A DNA stretch of 23,962 bases from Candidatus Parepulonipiscium sp. PG-Nun2H_MBin03 (GTDB taxonomy: Bacteria; Bacillota; Clostridia; Lachnospirales; Cellulosilyticaceae). The notes below the pieces were generated by a model. It was not told the origin of the DNA and ran no database searches. It saw only the letters and a list, made by a program, of their open reading frames with translations. Both the position numbers and the translations under genes were made by a program. The stretch lies in contig MDJN01000001.1 of assembly GCA_001995005.1 (NCBI GenBank), forward strand, positions 1 through 23,962, given 5' to 3'. Position 1 is the stretch's first letter. Every line of letters begins with the position of its first letter. Of the stretch, positions 1-7,484 are shown one piece after another.

Positions 1-1212
1 CAGTACCCAAGATGCATAAAATTGTCCAAACCTCATATCTATAAGACCTATAATTAATATAATAATTATTATTGCTATCAATACAGTAAATAATGGTACC
101 ATGATAATTCCCAAAAAAATACCTATCAATGGAACTTCAAAATAGTAATAGCTTAAAATTGGTGCTAATCCAATATTAATTGCTATACTAAAAAGTATAG
201 TATCATATGGAAATTTTGTTTTATGTGTTCTTTCAATATAATAACTTTTTGCTAGCTGATAAACTCCTATTGATATCATTGCCATAAAAGATAACTGAAA
301 ACTAATACTAAATAGCGACAACGGATTTAACCCTAAAACTATCAGCCCAGTCAATGCAAGACTTGTAAAAAAGTCTGTATCTTCATCCATTAAATAAGTA
401 ATGCTTATTATAGTTATCAAAATACTTGCCCTTAAAATAGCTATTCCATTATTAGCTATAAGATAGTACGACCATATGCATATAATAGCTAATATATGTC
501 TACAATAATACCACACACCGATTTTTTGAAATATTTTGTTTAATACTACATATATTATTCCCAGATGCAATCCGGAAATTGTTAATATATGTGCCAATCC
601 TGTTTGTTGATAAGCTTGGTATAGATTATTATTTAAATTTGTTTTATCTCCTAATATCAATGTTAGTATTATACCATCTACATCATCTATAAACACCGTA
701 TTTATAAAAGATTTTATGTTATATCTAAGATTTTCAACTATATTATTTTTAGGCACATAATCTAGCATCTCTTCTATAGTTGCAGTTCCTGCTATTCTTT
801 CCATTGTTAGATATCTATCGTAGTTAAAATCACTAGGATTGTACTGAACACTCGGTTCTTTAACTTCAATTACACATGTAATTATATCCCCAATTCTATA
901 TTTGTTATAATCATATTCGTCCTGACGCTCATTGTTATGATACCTATAGCTCTGTTTTTCTAAATTAAGCTTATAACTAACTCTTTGATTATCTATTTTA
1001 ATATTATCCACAGTAAGTCGTATAGTATCTACCGTTGTACCATTTGTTTCATATTCTGTTACAATCACTTCACATATTTTAGCCTCTATCGTGGCCGTAT
1101 GCCTTATCTGCCACTGCTCTTTTATGCTATATATAGGGTGAAAGTTTTTAAATAATATAATTCCTAAAATTACACATATTAACACAGTAACTAATTTGCG
1201 TTTACTTAGCAA
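1..1212 (-). CDS. comEC: ComEC/Rec2 DNA-uptake channel, N-terminal part (cut by window edge)
   Basis: Hand translation of the minus strand stays open from base 1212 to base 1 (404 codons), so the C-terminal part lies outside the window. ComEC is the polytopic membrane channel that passes single-stranded DNA into the cytoplasm during transformation. One N-terminal membrane segment is followed by an extracytoplasmic DUF4131-like region that ends in NPSDFNYDRYL. Next comes the family hallmark GLAHILTISGLHLGIIY (bases about 600-550), which matches the Competence-domain motif, and then repeated hydrophobic helices to the edge. No ATG start fits: the in-frame ATG at 1224 meets TAA two codons later. 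TTG at 1212, with AAAGGA upstream, gives MLSKRKLVTVL, so it is the likely start; a GTG slightly downstream is the alternative. The gene overlaps the end of the GerMN gene by 11 bases, which suggests translational coupling. Confidence 0.9.
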   Translation of the reverse strand, partial: MLSKRKLVTVLICVILGIILFKNFHPIYSIKEQWQIRHTATIEAKICEVIVTEYETNGTTVDTIRLTVDNIKIDNQRVSYKLNLEKQSYRYHNNERQDEYDYNKYRIGDIITCVIEVKEPSVQYNPSDFNYDRYLTMERIAGTATIEEMLDYVPKNNIVENLRYNIKSFINTVFIDDVDGIILTLILGDKTNLNNNLYQAYQQTGLAHILTISGLHLGIIYVVLNKIFQKIGVWYYCRHILAIICIWSYYLIANNGIAILRASILITIISITYLMDEDTDFFTSLALTGLIVLGLNPLSLFSISFQLSFMAMISIGVYQLAKSYYIERTHKTKFPYDTILFSIAINIGLAPILSYYYFEVPLIGIFLGIIMVPLFTVLIAIIIIILIIGLIDMRFGQFYASWVL

Positions 1213-2098
1213 TTAAACTTTCATTCCTTTCAAATAATAAGTTTAGGTCTACATTACCTAAAGTGTTGTCATTTTTCTTGCCGTCTACTAAGAAACCTAC
1301 CTTTTGTATATGAGATAATTCTGTTAATGAGTTTACAATGGAATAAATAAATAATTGCTCTGTATCTATTTTTAATATTTCTTTAAAATTACTGCTATTA
1401 GAAAAATCTACTTGGCATACTCCTTCTTTTGTTTCTATATAATTTACTATACTATTTGGTAACATATCTGCGTATAAACCTTCTTGTTGCGGACCTTTTA
1501 CTAATTCCTCTATAATATATTTCTCTAGTGGAATATCTTTATTTACTTGTATCTCACGTTCTTCCATAGCAAGTAACATAGAACCTTCTTCTTTAAAGTA
1601 TAATTTTAAAGTTGTGTAGTTTGTTGAAGGATTTGGATTTACCGCACTTATTATAATATTATCATCATTTATAGCACCTATCACAGCACCTTTACTATTA
1701 GTTATAGGTAAACCATCCACTAGTAAATATACCTGTTTTACAAAATCTATATCTGTTAACGTATATGTTAAAGAAGACCTAAGCATCATTTGCTCTTGCG
1801 TAGTTAAGTTATGATATTCTCTATTAAAATTCACCGTTATTGTACCGTTTTCTAGTGTAATATCTATTGGCAAATAAGGTATTCTTAACTGCGGAACATT
1901 GTTAACAATTGTATAAAAATGTTGTATGATTTCTGGTATTATCAGTTCATTTTCCTTTTCTTCTAAAAATACTTCTTCAACTACCATGCTATTTTTCAAG
2001 GTATCAAAATAATAAATATTAGCCCGTTCTTTACCTATATTTCTTGTACAAGCAGCCAAAATAATAATTAAAAATAAATATATAAGTGTCTTTCTCAT
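1202..2098 (-). CDS. GerMN-domain lipoprotein
   Basis: This 298-residue protein begins with a lipoprotein signal peptide: positive N-terminus, hydrophobic stretch to about residue 16, lipobox LAAC with Cys17. It should therefore be lipid-anchored on the outer face of the membrane. Two related domains follow, at about residues 26-131 and 162-290. Each contains the GerMN-type pattern (a hydrophobic strand, a basic or acidic stretch, then VYLLVDG or VGFLVDG near the end). GerMN domains occur in the B. subtilis germination/sporulation protein GerM and in lipoproteins encoded next to two-component systems. The start is supported by TAAGGAGG just upstream. The gene lies 12 bases after the histidine kinase and before comEC on the same strand, so it is probably in that operon. 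A role in envelope sensing or sporulation is inference; I did not assign the gerM symbol because many paralogues share the domain. Confidence 0.8.
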   Translation of the reverse strand: MRKTLIYLFLIIILAACTRNIGKERANIYYFDTLKNSMVVEEVFLEEKENELIIPEIIQHFYTIVNNVPQLRIPYLPIDITLENGTITVNFNREYHNLTTQEQMMLRSSLTYTLTDIDFVKQVYLLVDGLPITNSKGAVIGAINDDNIIISAVNPNPSTNYTTLKLYFKEEGSMLLAMEEREIQVNKDIPLEKYIIEELVKGPQQEGLYADMLPNSIVNYIETKEGVCQVDFSNSSNFKEILKIDTEQLFIYSIVNSLTELSHIQKVGFLVDGKKNDNTLGNVDLNLLFERNESLIAK

Positions 2099-2110
2099 AA
2101 ATCCTCCTTA

Positions 2111-3565
2111 CTATAGATGTTTTATCGGAATTTGTATTATAAAAGTAGAACCTTTGCCCTCTTCGCTATTTACTTGTATAGTTCCACTATGCATAACTAC
2201 AGTTCTATATGTTATGGATAATCCAAGTCCCGTGCCTCCGGTTTCACGATTTCTAGTTTTGTCCGTTCTATAAAATCGTTCAAAAATTCTAGGTTGCTCT
2301 GCTTGTGCAATTCCTATTCCTGTATCAGTTACAGTTATAAATACATCTTGAGAATTATTTTGTATAGTAATTATTACTTGTCCACCTTCTGGCGTATACT
2401 TTATGCCGTTTTCTATTACATTTGATATAGCAAGTGTTAATTTTACGGTATCCACCTCAACATCAATAGCTCTATCACTTTGATATACAAGGGATATGTC
2501 TTTTTTATTTGCAAGAGGTGCAAGCCGTTTTAATATAGCTTCTACCAGCTGATTTAAATTTGTTAATTCTATATTTAAATTTACTTTATTGCTGTCTAAT
2601 TTCACCAATGATAACAGATCGTTAATAATTGTATTTAGTCTATCCACTTCTTGATTTATATCCAAAAAGAACTCCTGATACATCTCAATAGGTACGTCTT
2701 CTTGAAATATTAGTGATTCTGTAAGAACTTTAATAGAAGCTAGTGGAGTTTTTAATTCATGCGACACATTTGAAACAAACTCTTGTCTTGATTCTTCAAT
2801 TCTATCTAATTTTTCAGTCATAAGATTAAACGAAGTCGCAAGCTGTGCCATCTCATTATTACCTTTTACATTAATTTTTTCATCCAAATGACCATTTGTA
2901 ACTTTAATAACGGACTTCATTAATTCTTTTATAGGTCTTGTTATAAGAGAAGACGTAAAAAAGCTAAGTAAGCCTGTTAATAAACTACTAAGTAATGCAA
3001 GTAAATATATTTGTGTTGACATTTCATCAAGTAATATATATACATCATCAATATTTGCAGAAACAACCACAACACCTAATATATTATCTGTATTTTCTAA
3101 ATCACGTATGGCAACAGCAGTACTCATTATATGTTGCCCACCTTGCTCAACTTTTTCTGCACTATCTTTTTTGTTAAGAGCATTTAAAATTTGATTAGAT
3201 ATTACAGTTGAATGTATATTTATTCTGCTAGAATCTGCTACTACAAAACCTAAGTTATCTATTACTATAACTCGTGCATTAATGCTAAGCTCTGTCCCCA
3301 TATCAGATATTTGATTTAAAAAACTAGAATAATTTCTACCATCTTGTAAGTATGAGCTATTTTCCACAATTCTACTAGCAACAAGATTGGCTTGACGTAG
3401 CCATTCTTGTCTATTATTATTTAAAAAATAGGTCTCTATCCTATTATGCGTTAATACCGAAAATAACACTAATGGTATTGCACTTACTACTATAAAAAAG
3501 AATAATAAATTCCATCTAAGACTATGAAACCATTTTCTATTAATCTTTAAAATAATAACCAACAC
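2111..3565 (-). CDS. Membrane sensor histidine kinase (PhoR/WalK-like)
   Basis: Counting from a possible upstream GTG at 3619, membrane segments lie at about residues 36-55 and 203-226 and enclose an extracytoplasmic sensor of about 145 residues. A HAMP linker follows (about 227-280), then the HisKA H-box with phosphorylated His287 in SNVSHELKTPLASIK. The N-box NVIENGIKYTPEG, G1 box DTGIGIA, F-box RIFERFY and G2 box GGTGLGLSI are intact, so it should be an active kinase. HisKA follows HAMP directly, without the cytoplasmic PAS domain found in WalK. The GTG at 3619 would overlap the regulator by 80 bases. I prefer GTG 3565 (TTG 3562 is equally possible), which leaves about 26 bases of overlap, normal for coupled two-component genes; 18 residues are then removed from the numbering. 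Its partner is the regulator just upstream. The stimulus is unknown; envelope or phosphate signals are usual for this class. Confidence 0.88.
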   Translation of the reverse strand: MLVIILKINRKWFHSLRWNLLFFFIVVSAIPLVLFSVLTHNRIETYFLNNNRQEWLRQANLVASRIVENSSYLQDGRNYSSFLNQISDMGTELSINARVIVIDNLGFVVADSSRINIHSTVISNQILNALNKKDSAEKVEQGGQHIMSTAVAIRDLENTDNILGVVVVSANIDDVYILLDEMSTQIYLLALLSSLLTGLLSFFTSSLITRPIKELMKSVIKVTNGHLDEKINVKGNNEMAQLATSFNLMTEKLDRIEESRQEFVSNVSHELKTPLASIKVLTESLIFQEDVPIEMYQEFFLDINQEVDRLNTIINDLLSLVKLDSNKVNLNIELTNLNQLVEAILKRLAPLANKKDISLVYQSDRAIDVEVDTVKLTLAISNVIENGIKYTPEGGQVIITIQNNSQDVFITVTDTGIGIAQAEQPRIFERFYRTDKTRNRETGGTGLGLSITYRTVVMHSGTIQVNSEEGKGSTFIIQIPIKHL

Positions 3566-4226
3566 CCCACTTTGTATGAATGTATTGTGGTTGCCCTGGA
3601 TTTGGTTCAACCTTTTCACGTAGTCTTCTTACATGTACATCTACAGTTCTTACATCTCCTGGGTAACCTTTTCCCCAAATAGCGTCTAATAATTGTTCTC
3701 TATTATATACCCGGCCTTTATGGGTTGCGAATAATTCTAACATATCAAATTCTTTAGAAGTTAGATTAATTTCATTGTTATTTAAAAATACTCTTTTACC
3801 ACTAACTTCAAGCCTTAATTCACCAACTTCTATAATCTTTTTGTCATTTTCTTTATCCGGATGTACTGATCGTCTAAGTATTGCTTTAATACGAGCTTTT
3901 AATTCCAGCACATTAAAGGGCTTTGTTACATAATCATCTGCACCATACTCTAACCCCATGATTTTATCCATATCTTCGCCTTTAGCAGTTAACATAATAA
4001 TTGGTACATTAGAAAATTCTCGTACAATTTGGCACACTTCAAGACCATTGAATTTAGGAATCATAAGATCAAGTATTATAACGTCATAAGTCTCTTTCTT
4101 TATTAAATTTATTGCCTCTTCTCCGTCATATGCACTGTCTACTTGCCACCCTTCTTGTGCAAGGCTAAATACTATCCCCTTTACAATCAATTTCTCATCG
4201 TCTACTACTAAAGCTCTTATTGTCAT
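3540..4226 (-). CDS. OmpR/PhoB-family response regulator
   Basis: This is a two-domain transcription factor. The receiver domain (about residues 5-122 counted from an upstream GTG at 4238) has the acidic pair D13/D14, phosphoacceptor D57 in DVIILDLMIP, switch T84 and K106 in VTKPF. The winged-helix DNA-binding domain occupies about residues 135-231, with the characteristic VDVHVRRLREKV recognition helix and the ending KWGVGYYF. ATG 4226 is chosen over GTG 4238 because GGAGG lies between them at the correct distance from the ATG. The gene starts 14 bases after the comEA stop and its end overlaps the kinase gene, so comEA, regulator and kinase look co-transcribed. Targets cannot be read from the sequence. 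It resembles PhoP/WalR-type regulators, but the exact orthologue is not certain. Confidence 0.92.
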   Translation of the reverse strand: MTIRALVVDDEKLIVKGIVFSLAQEGWQVDSAYDGEEAINLIKKETYDVIILDLMIPKFNGLEVCQIVREFSNVPIIMLTAKGEDMDKIMGLEYGADDYVTKPFNVLELKARIKAILRRSVHPDKENDKKIIEVGELRLEVSGKRVFLNNNEINLTSKEFDMLELFATHKGRVYNREQLLDAIWGKGYPGDVRTVDVHVRRLREKVEPNPGQPQYIHTKWGVGYYFKD

Positions 4227-4240
4227 AACATCCTCCACTT

Positions 4241-4918
4241 TTAATGTATTATTAAATCTTTTATATTTGTAATGGTCCCTTGCCCTATGCCACTGACATT
4301 AGCCAGCTCATCGATACTTTTAAAAGTACCGTTCTCTTCTCTATATTTAATGATAGCATCAGCTTTTACATCTCCTATACCGGGAAGCTCCATTAATCCA
4401 TTTTTGGTTGCCGTATTAATATTTATTTTATCACTTTTCTCATAATTTACCGAATCTACGTCCGCATACTCAATATAGGTAATATCTCCAATTTTCGGTA
4501 TAACCACCTTAGAATTTGGTGATATTTTTTGTGCTAAATTTATAGAGTTTTTGTCGGCATCTTCTGTAAATCCTCCTGCTAGATGTACTAAGTCATATAA
4601 TAGCTTATGTTCTTCTATCTGATAAACATCAGGATTATTCACTTCACCACATATATAAACTGCTACCTTATCTACTTCTATACTATGCAAGTCTATCTGC
4701 ACTAAATTTGTTTGCTCATTAAATAATTCTTCTGCATTTACATCTTCTACAGTGACATGAGTAGTACTTACTTCTACTATATTAGCATCGTGTATATCAG
4801 TATCTGATTTATATTCTATTGGGAATTTAGAATCTTGATGTATTGAAATCACAGCAACAAAAAATATTACTAAAATACAGAAAATAATCTCTTTATACTC
4901 TTCACACTTTTTTAACAT
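4241..4918 (-). CDS. comEA: ComEA-type competence DNA receptor
   Basis: ComEA binds double-stranded DNA outside the cell and hands it to ComEC. This 225-residue protein has a short cytoplasmic N-terminus, one membrane anchor at about residues 10-26, an acidic linker, a SLBB domain (about 84-145, VAVYICGEVNNPDVYQI) and a C-terminal double helix-hairpin-helix DNA-binding domain (about 165-225). The HhH domain opens with the family motif ININTAT and has two hairpins, LPGIGDVKA and VSGIGQGTI. The start is supported by ATAGGAGGTCAGTT before the ATG. It is the first gene of the minus-strand block. comEC is four genes downstream, with a two-component pair and a GerMN lipoprotein between them; B. subtilis instead has comEB between comEA and comEC. 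Domain order and length are typical. Confidence 0.93.
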   Translation of the reverse strand: MLKKCEEYKEIIFCILVIFFVAVISIHQDSKFPIEYKSDTDIHDANIVEVSTTHVTVEDVNAEELFNEQTNLVQIDLHSIEVDKVAVYICGEVNNPDVYQIEEHKLLYDLVHLAGGFTEDADKNSINLAQKISPNSKVVIPKIGDITYIEYADVDSVNYEKSDKININTATKNGLMELPGIGDVKADAIIKYREENGTFKSIDELANVSGIGQGTITNIKDLIIH

Positions 4919-4964
4919 AACTGACCTCCTATAGAAGTGTTAACATTTTTTAGATAAATTAGTC

Positions 4965-4993
4965 AGTATAATTAATTATTTTATATTTAATAA
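4965..4993 (-). promoter_or_regulatory. Weak candidate promoter for the comEA block
   Basis: On the minus strand a TATACT -10 (4965-4970) sits 17 bases from TTATTA (4988-4993), which matches only half of the -35 consensus. It lies about 50 bases upstream of comEA. The match is poor and is offered only as the best candidate in the 230-base divergent gap 4919-5148. Confidence 0.3.
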
Positions 4994-5062
4994 TATTACG
5001 CTAATCATATTACAAATATTTAAGGACGTAAAGTCTAAAATGAAATTTTTTCATAAAATTTA

Positions 5063-5092
5063 TTCCAATTTTATCCATTTATGTGTTATAAT
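5063..5092 (+). promoter_or_regulatory. Candidate sigma-A promoter for the carboxypeptidase gene
   Basis: TATAAT at 5087-5092 is preceded by an extended TG (5084-5085). A weak -35 TTCCAA lies at 5063-5068, 18 bases away. The predicted transcript start is about 50 bases before the ATG at 5149, which has AAAGGAG at good spacing. Confidence 0.5.
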
Positions 5093-5148
5093 AGTAAAAA
5101 ATCTTTTTAAACAGTACAAAACAACTTTAAATTACAAAGGAGCATTCA

Positions 5149-6462
5149 ATGATAAAATATATAAAAATACTTTTGGCACTAGTGTTATGTTTAGACTGTA
5201 TACCAGTTTCTGCCTCGTCAAAACTCCCCACAATTCAAGCAGAAGCGGCAATACTTATGGACGCAAAAACAGGTACCATTTTATATGAAAAAAATGCATA
5301 CGAAACATATTACCCAGCAAGTATAACCAAGCTACTTACGGCTTATCTAGCAATTGAACATTTAAATCCAAATGATATTATTACTTTTTCTGCAAATGCA
5401 GTCTATAGTATAGAAGCTGGTAGTACTCATATTGCAATGGATGAGGGTGAGCAATTACTAGTAGACCAAGCTTTGCATGCTCTGCTTCTAAACTCAGCTA
5501 ACGAAGTTGCTAATGGGCTTGCTGAGGCAGTTTCCGGAACAACTGCTAATTTTGCTGACCTTATGACTTCAAAAGCATATGAGTTCGGTGCAACTTCGAC
5601 TAATTTTGTAAATCCACATGGTTTGCATAATAACAATCATTATACAACACCATATGATATGGCTCTTATCACAAAAGCTATATATCAAACTCCGTATCTA
5701 CTTGAAATTATGGCAACCCCAACATATCAAATTCATTCTACAAATCAAACTCATGAAACAATATATTTATCCCAAAACCACTCTCTTATGAACCCTATTC
5801 GTGACAGTTCTCGTTATAGAAAAGATGTTATACTAGGAAAAACTGGATATACCTCTCAAGCCGGTAATACTCTAGTTACAGTTGGTAAACAAGGTGAGAT
5901 TGACTTAATTGTAGTAATTATGAAAGGAAATATTAACACATATTATAATGATACCACCGCACTACTTGATTATGGATTTAGCTCATTTTCTTCTCTAAAT
6001 CTCAGTTCGCCTGATGATGTTATTACAGTGGCTCCTATATACTCCATAAAAAGTGGACAACTATTTGAAATAGCAAGTTGTAATATCTCTACCACAGACA
6101 CTGTAACTGCTATCATAAGTGCCGGAGTTTACAAAAATGACCTTGATATAATAATGAGTATAGACGATAACCTAACTCTCGGTAGTAAAGTCGGCGATAT
6201 TGTCGGTACAATTTCGTATTTATATGATAATAAGACTATCGCTTCTAGTGAACTCGCCATATCTGAAATAAACTTTTTATCTGCTGCAAAATCTTATGAC
6301 TTTCCTAATAACGATAAAGTCTTTCCTATGTTACAATTTAATACTCCAATCATGGTATTAGGTTGCAGTTGTATTATTTTTTTAACAGTTATTCACAAAA
6401 AACGCAAACGCAGACATATTTATATTAGTAGAATTGGTAGCTTAAAACGCAAAAAATATTAA
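5149..6462 (+). CDS. D-alanyl-D-alanine carboxypeptidase (PBP5/DacF family, peptidase S11)
   Basis: This enzyme trims the terminal D-Ala from peptidoglycan stem pentapeptides outside the cell. The 437-residue protein starts with a signal peptide (hydrophobic residues 5-20, cleavage expected near SAS). The serine penicillin-binding motifs are complete: SITK with nucleophile Ser58 and Lys61, SAN at 116-118, and KTG at 231-233. A beta-rich C-terminal domain (about 290-375) follows. PBP5-like enzymes end in an amphipathic helix; this one instead has a hydrophobic segment at about 398-416 and then a highly basic tail, KKRKRRHIYISRIGSLKRKKY, which looks like a real membrane anchor with a cytoplasmic end. 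It is monocistronic and convergent with the next gene. DacA and DacF cannot be separated by sequence alone; a vegetative or sporulation role is open. Confidence 0.92.
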   Translation: MIKYIKILLALVLCLDCIPVSASSKLPTIQAEAAILMDAKTGTILYEKNAYETYYPASITKLLTAYLAIEHLNPNDIITFSANAVYSIEAGSTHIAMDEGEQLLVDQALHALLLNSANEVANGLAEAVSGTTANFADLMTSKAYEFGATSTNFVNPHGLHNNNHYTTPYDMALITKAIYQTPYLLEIMATPTYQIHSTNQTHETIYLSQNHSLMNPIRDSSRYRKDVILGKTGYTSQAGNTLVTVGKQGEIDLIVVIMKGNINTYYNDTTALLDYGFSSFSSLNLSSPDDVITVAPIYSIKSGQLFEIASCNISTTDTVTAIISAGVYKNDLDIIMSIDDNLTLGSKVGDIVGTISYLYDNKTIASSELAISEINFLSAAKSYDFPNNDKVFPMLQFNTPIMVLGCSCIIFLTVIHKKRKRRHIYISRIGSLKRKKY

Positions 6463-6486
6463 TGTTGATTTTCAACATTAATATTT
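6454..6486. terminator. Perfect palindrome between convergent genes, likely bidirectional terminator
   Basis: Fifteen-base arms (6454-6468 and 6472-6486) are perfectly complementary around a TTT loop. The stop codon of the carboxypeptidase gene (6460-6462) and that of the convergent minus-strand gene (6478-6480) both lie in the stem. The arms are AT-rich and no separate U-run follows, so terminator strength is uncertain. Confidence 0.6.
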
Positions 6487-7137
6487 CACCCACTCACCAT
6501 CTCTATCGTATGCTACTAAACTTTCTGTTAACTCTCTGTTAGAGATTTTAAAACTATCATTTATATCTGCTATTGTTGTGCTCCATAATAGATTTAATTG
6601 ATATTTAGTCCTATTTCCTACTTCTTCATGAGTTAATTCAATAGTTTCTAATATATTTATATCTATACTATCGTCTATATTATAGTAAATTTCTCCAATA
6701 GTTGTTGATACAGAGATGTTTACTATATTTTTGTTGTCTATAAACCAGCTTTTAAAATCTGCATTAAATTGTTCTGTGCACCCAGTATCTATGTATTCTT
6801 CTACCATTGTATAATTTTGATTTAATAGAGCTACTTTATAGTCTTCGTAAAAGCTTGTCATAAAAGTAATAAATTCGTCCTCTCCTCTATTAGTTAATAC
6901 TCCCATTTCATTAAATAGAGGTTCTTTTACTATAGAACTTTGTATTACATTAGGTTGCATAGTAGGAATAGATACGTGTTCAGGTTCTACCGTTATGTCC
7001 TTATTCAAAAATAATAAATATGCAATGCAACTAATAACAAAAATTGTTATTATAAAACTAAAATTACCTTGTCTTCTAGACTCTTGCCTTCTAGGCTCTT
7101 GTCTACTCGCTCTATCTCTTACAGATACTCGACCCAT
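6478..7137 (-). CDS. Single-pass membrane protein with basic N-terminus, function unknown
   Basis: I do not recognise this gene. The 219-residue product has an Arg/Gln/Ser-rich cytoplasmic N-terminus (residues 6-22, with RRQES/RRQEP repeats), one membrane helix at about 26-45, a short linker and an extracytoplasmic domain of about 150 residues. The mixed helix/strand pattern (FMTSFYEDYKVALLNQNYTMVEEYI followed by alternating strands ending WVKY) is reminiscent of NTF2-like domains found on TcaA-type envelope proteins, but that is only a resemblance. ATG 7137 is preferred over ATG 7143: the AGGGGGG binding site abuts the first ATG and is well spaced for the second. It is monocistronic, convergent with the carboxypeptidase gene and divergent from two small hydrophobic genes. 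Confidence 0.75.
   Translation of the reverse strand: MGRVSVRDRASRQEPRRQESRRQGNFSFIITIFVISCIAYLLFLNKDITVEPEHVSIPTMQPNVIQSSIVKEPLFNEMGVLTNRGEDEFITFMTSFYEDYKVALLNQNYTMVEEYIDTGCTEQFNADFKSWFIDNKNIVNISVSTTIGEIYYNIDDSIDINILETIELTHEEVGNRTKYQLNLLWSTTIADINDSFKISNRELTESLVAYDRDGEWVKY
7068..7112. repeat. 15-base tandem repeat coding for an Arg-rich pentapeptide
   Basis: Two close copies (7068-7082 and 7083-7097, two mismatches) and a third diverged unit (7098-7112) lie inside the preceding gene. In the coding direction the unit reads RRQES/RRQEP. It extends the basic cytoplasmic tail before the membrane helix. Confidence 0.65.
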
Positions 7138-7201
7138 GTTCATCCCCCCTCACCATAATTATATTAATTAATAGGACAACTTATGCACTATTTGAAATAT
7201 T

Positions 7202-7216
7202 TTACATTTAATGTAA
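7202..7216. promoter_or_regulatory. Small palindrome in the divergent gap, possible operator
   Basis: TTACAT (7202-7207) and ATGTAA (7211-7216) form a perfect inverted repeat around TTA. It lies between the divergent membrane-protein gene and the two small genes and touches the proposed -35 of the latter. No regulator can be named. Confidence 0.35.
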
Positions 7217-7245
7217 CACTTTACTTTTATAGTTCATAGTATAAT
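7215..7245 (+). promoter_or_regulatory. Candidate promoter of the two small genes, sigma-K-like match
   Basis: CATAGTATA (7235-7243) fits the sigma-K -10 pattern CATAnnnTA. AACA (7215-7218) fits mACm with a 16-base spacer. The same bases include TATAAT (7240-7245), but no sigma-A -35 of any quality stands 16-18 bases upstream. The sigma-K consensus is short, so a chance match is possible. Confidence 0.4.
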
Positions 7246-7276
7246 ATGGTAATAATGCTGTGAAAGGATGATTTTT

Positions 7277-7468
7277 ATGAATACTAACAACATTTTACTT
7301 TGTTGTGCAATCGTATACGTGCTTTATAAGCAATATCCTGAGAAATTTGAAAGCATCAAAAATCTTTTTGATGGCAACAATGCAAACTCAAATGACACAT
7401 ATCTTTTAGTTGGAGCAGTTATATGCTTTTTATATCTACAAAATGAATTAGGGTTAAATTTAATATAA
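7277..7468 (+). CDS. Small hydrophobic protein with two membrane segments (paralogue A)
   Basis: This gene encodes 63 residues; the family is not recognised. ATG 7277 is chosen over ATG 7268 because GAAAGG ends one base before the first ATG and stands about nine bases before the second. The protein has two hydrophobic helices, NNILLCCAIVYVLYKQ and DTYLLVGAVICFLYLQNE, joined by a polar loop of about 22 residues. The helices resemble each other (pattern xLLxxAxxxxLYxQ) and resemble the two helices of the next gene, which suggests internal duplication. No signal peptide cleavage site, Cys pair or known toxin motif is evident. It is probably a helical-hairpin membrane protein. The next gene begins 16 bases later with its own strong binding site, so the two are expected to be made together. 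A sporulation role is only suggested by the promoter match. Confidence 0.65.
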   Translation: MNTNNILLCCAIVYVLYKQYPEKFESIKNLFDGNNANSNDTYLLVGAVICFLYLQNELGLNLI

Positions 7469-7484
7469 ATAAGGAGGTGTTTGC

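Noticed and set aside
1222..1224. ATG upstream of the comEC frame with AAAGG before it
   Set aside because: It is in frame but runs into TAA after two codons, so TTG at 1212 is the better start.
5040..5288. 82-codon plus-strand frame overlapping the start of the carboxypeptidase gene
   Set aside because: It has no binding site, begins upstream of the predicted promoter start, and overlaps the signal peptide and start of the SxxK region of the real gene in another frame.
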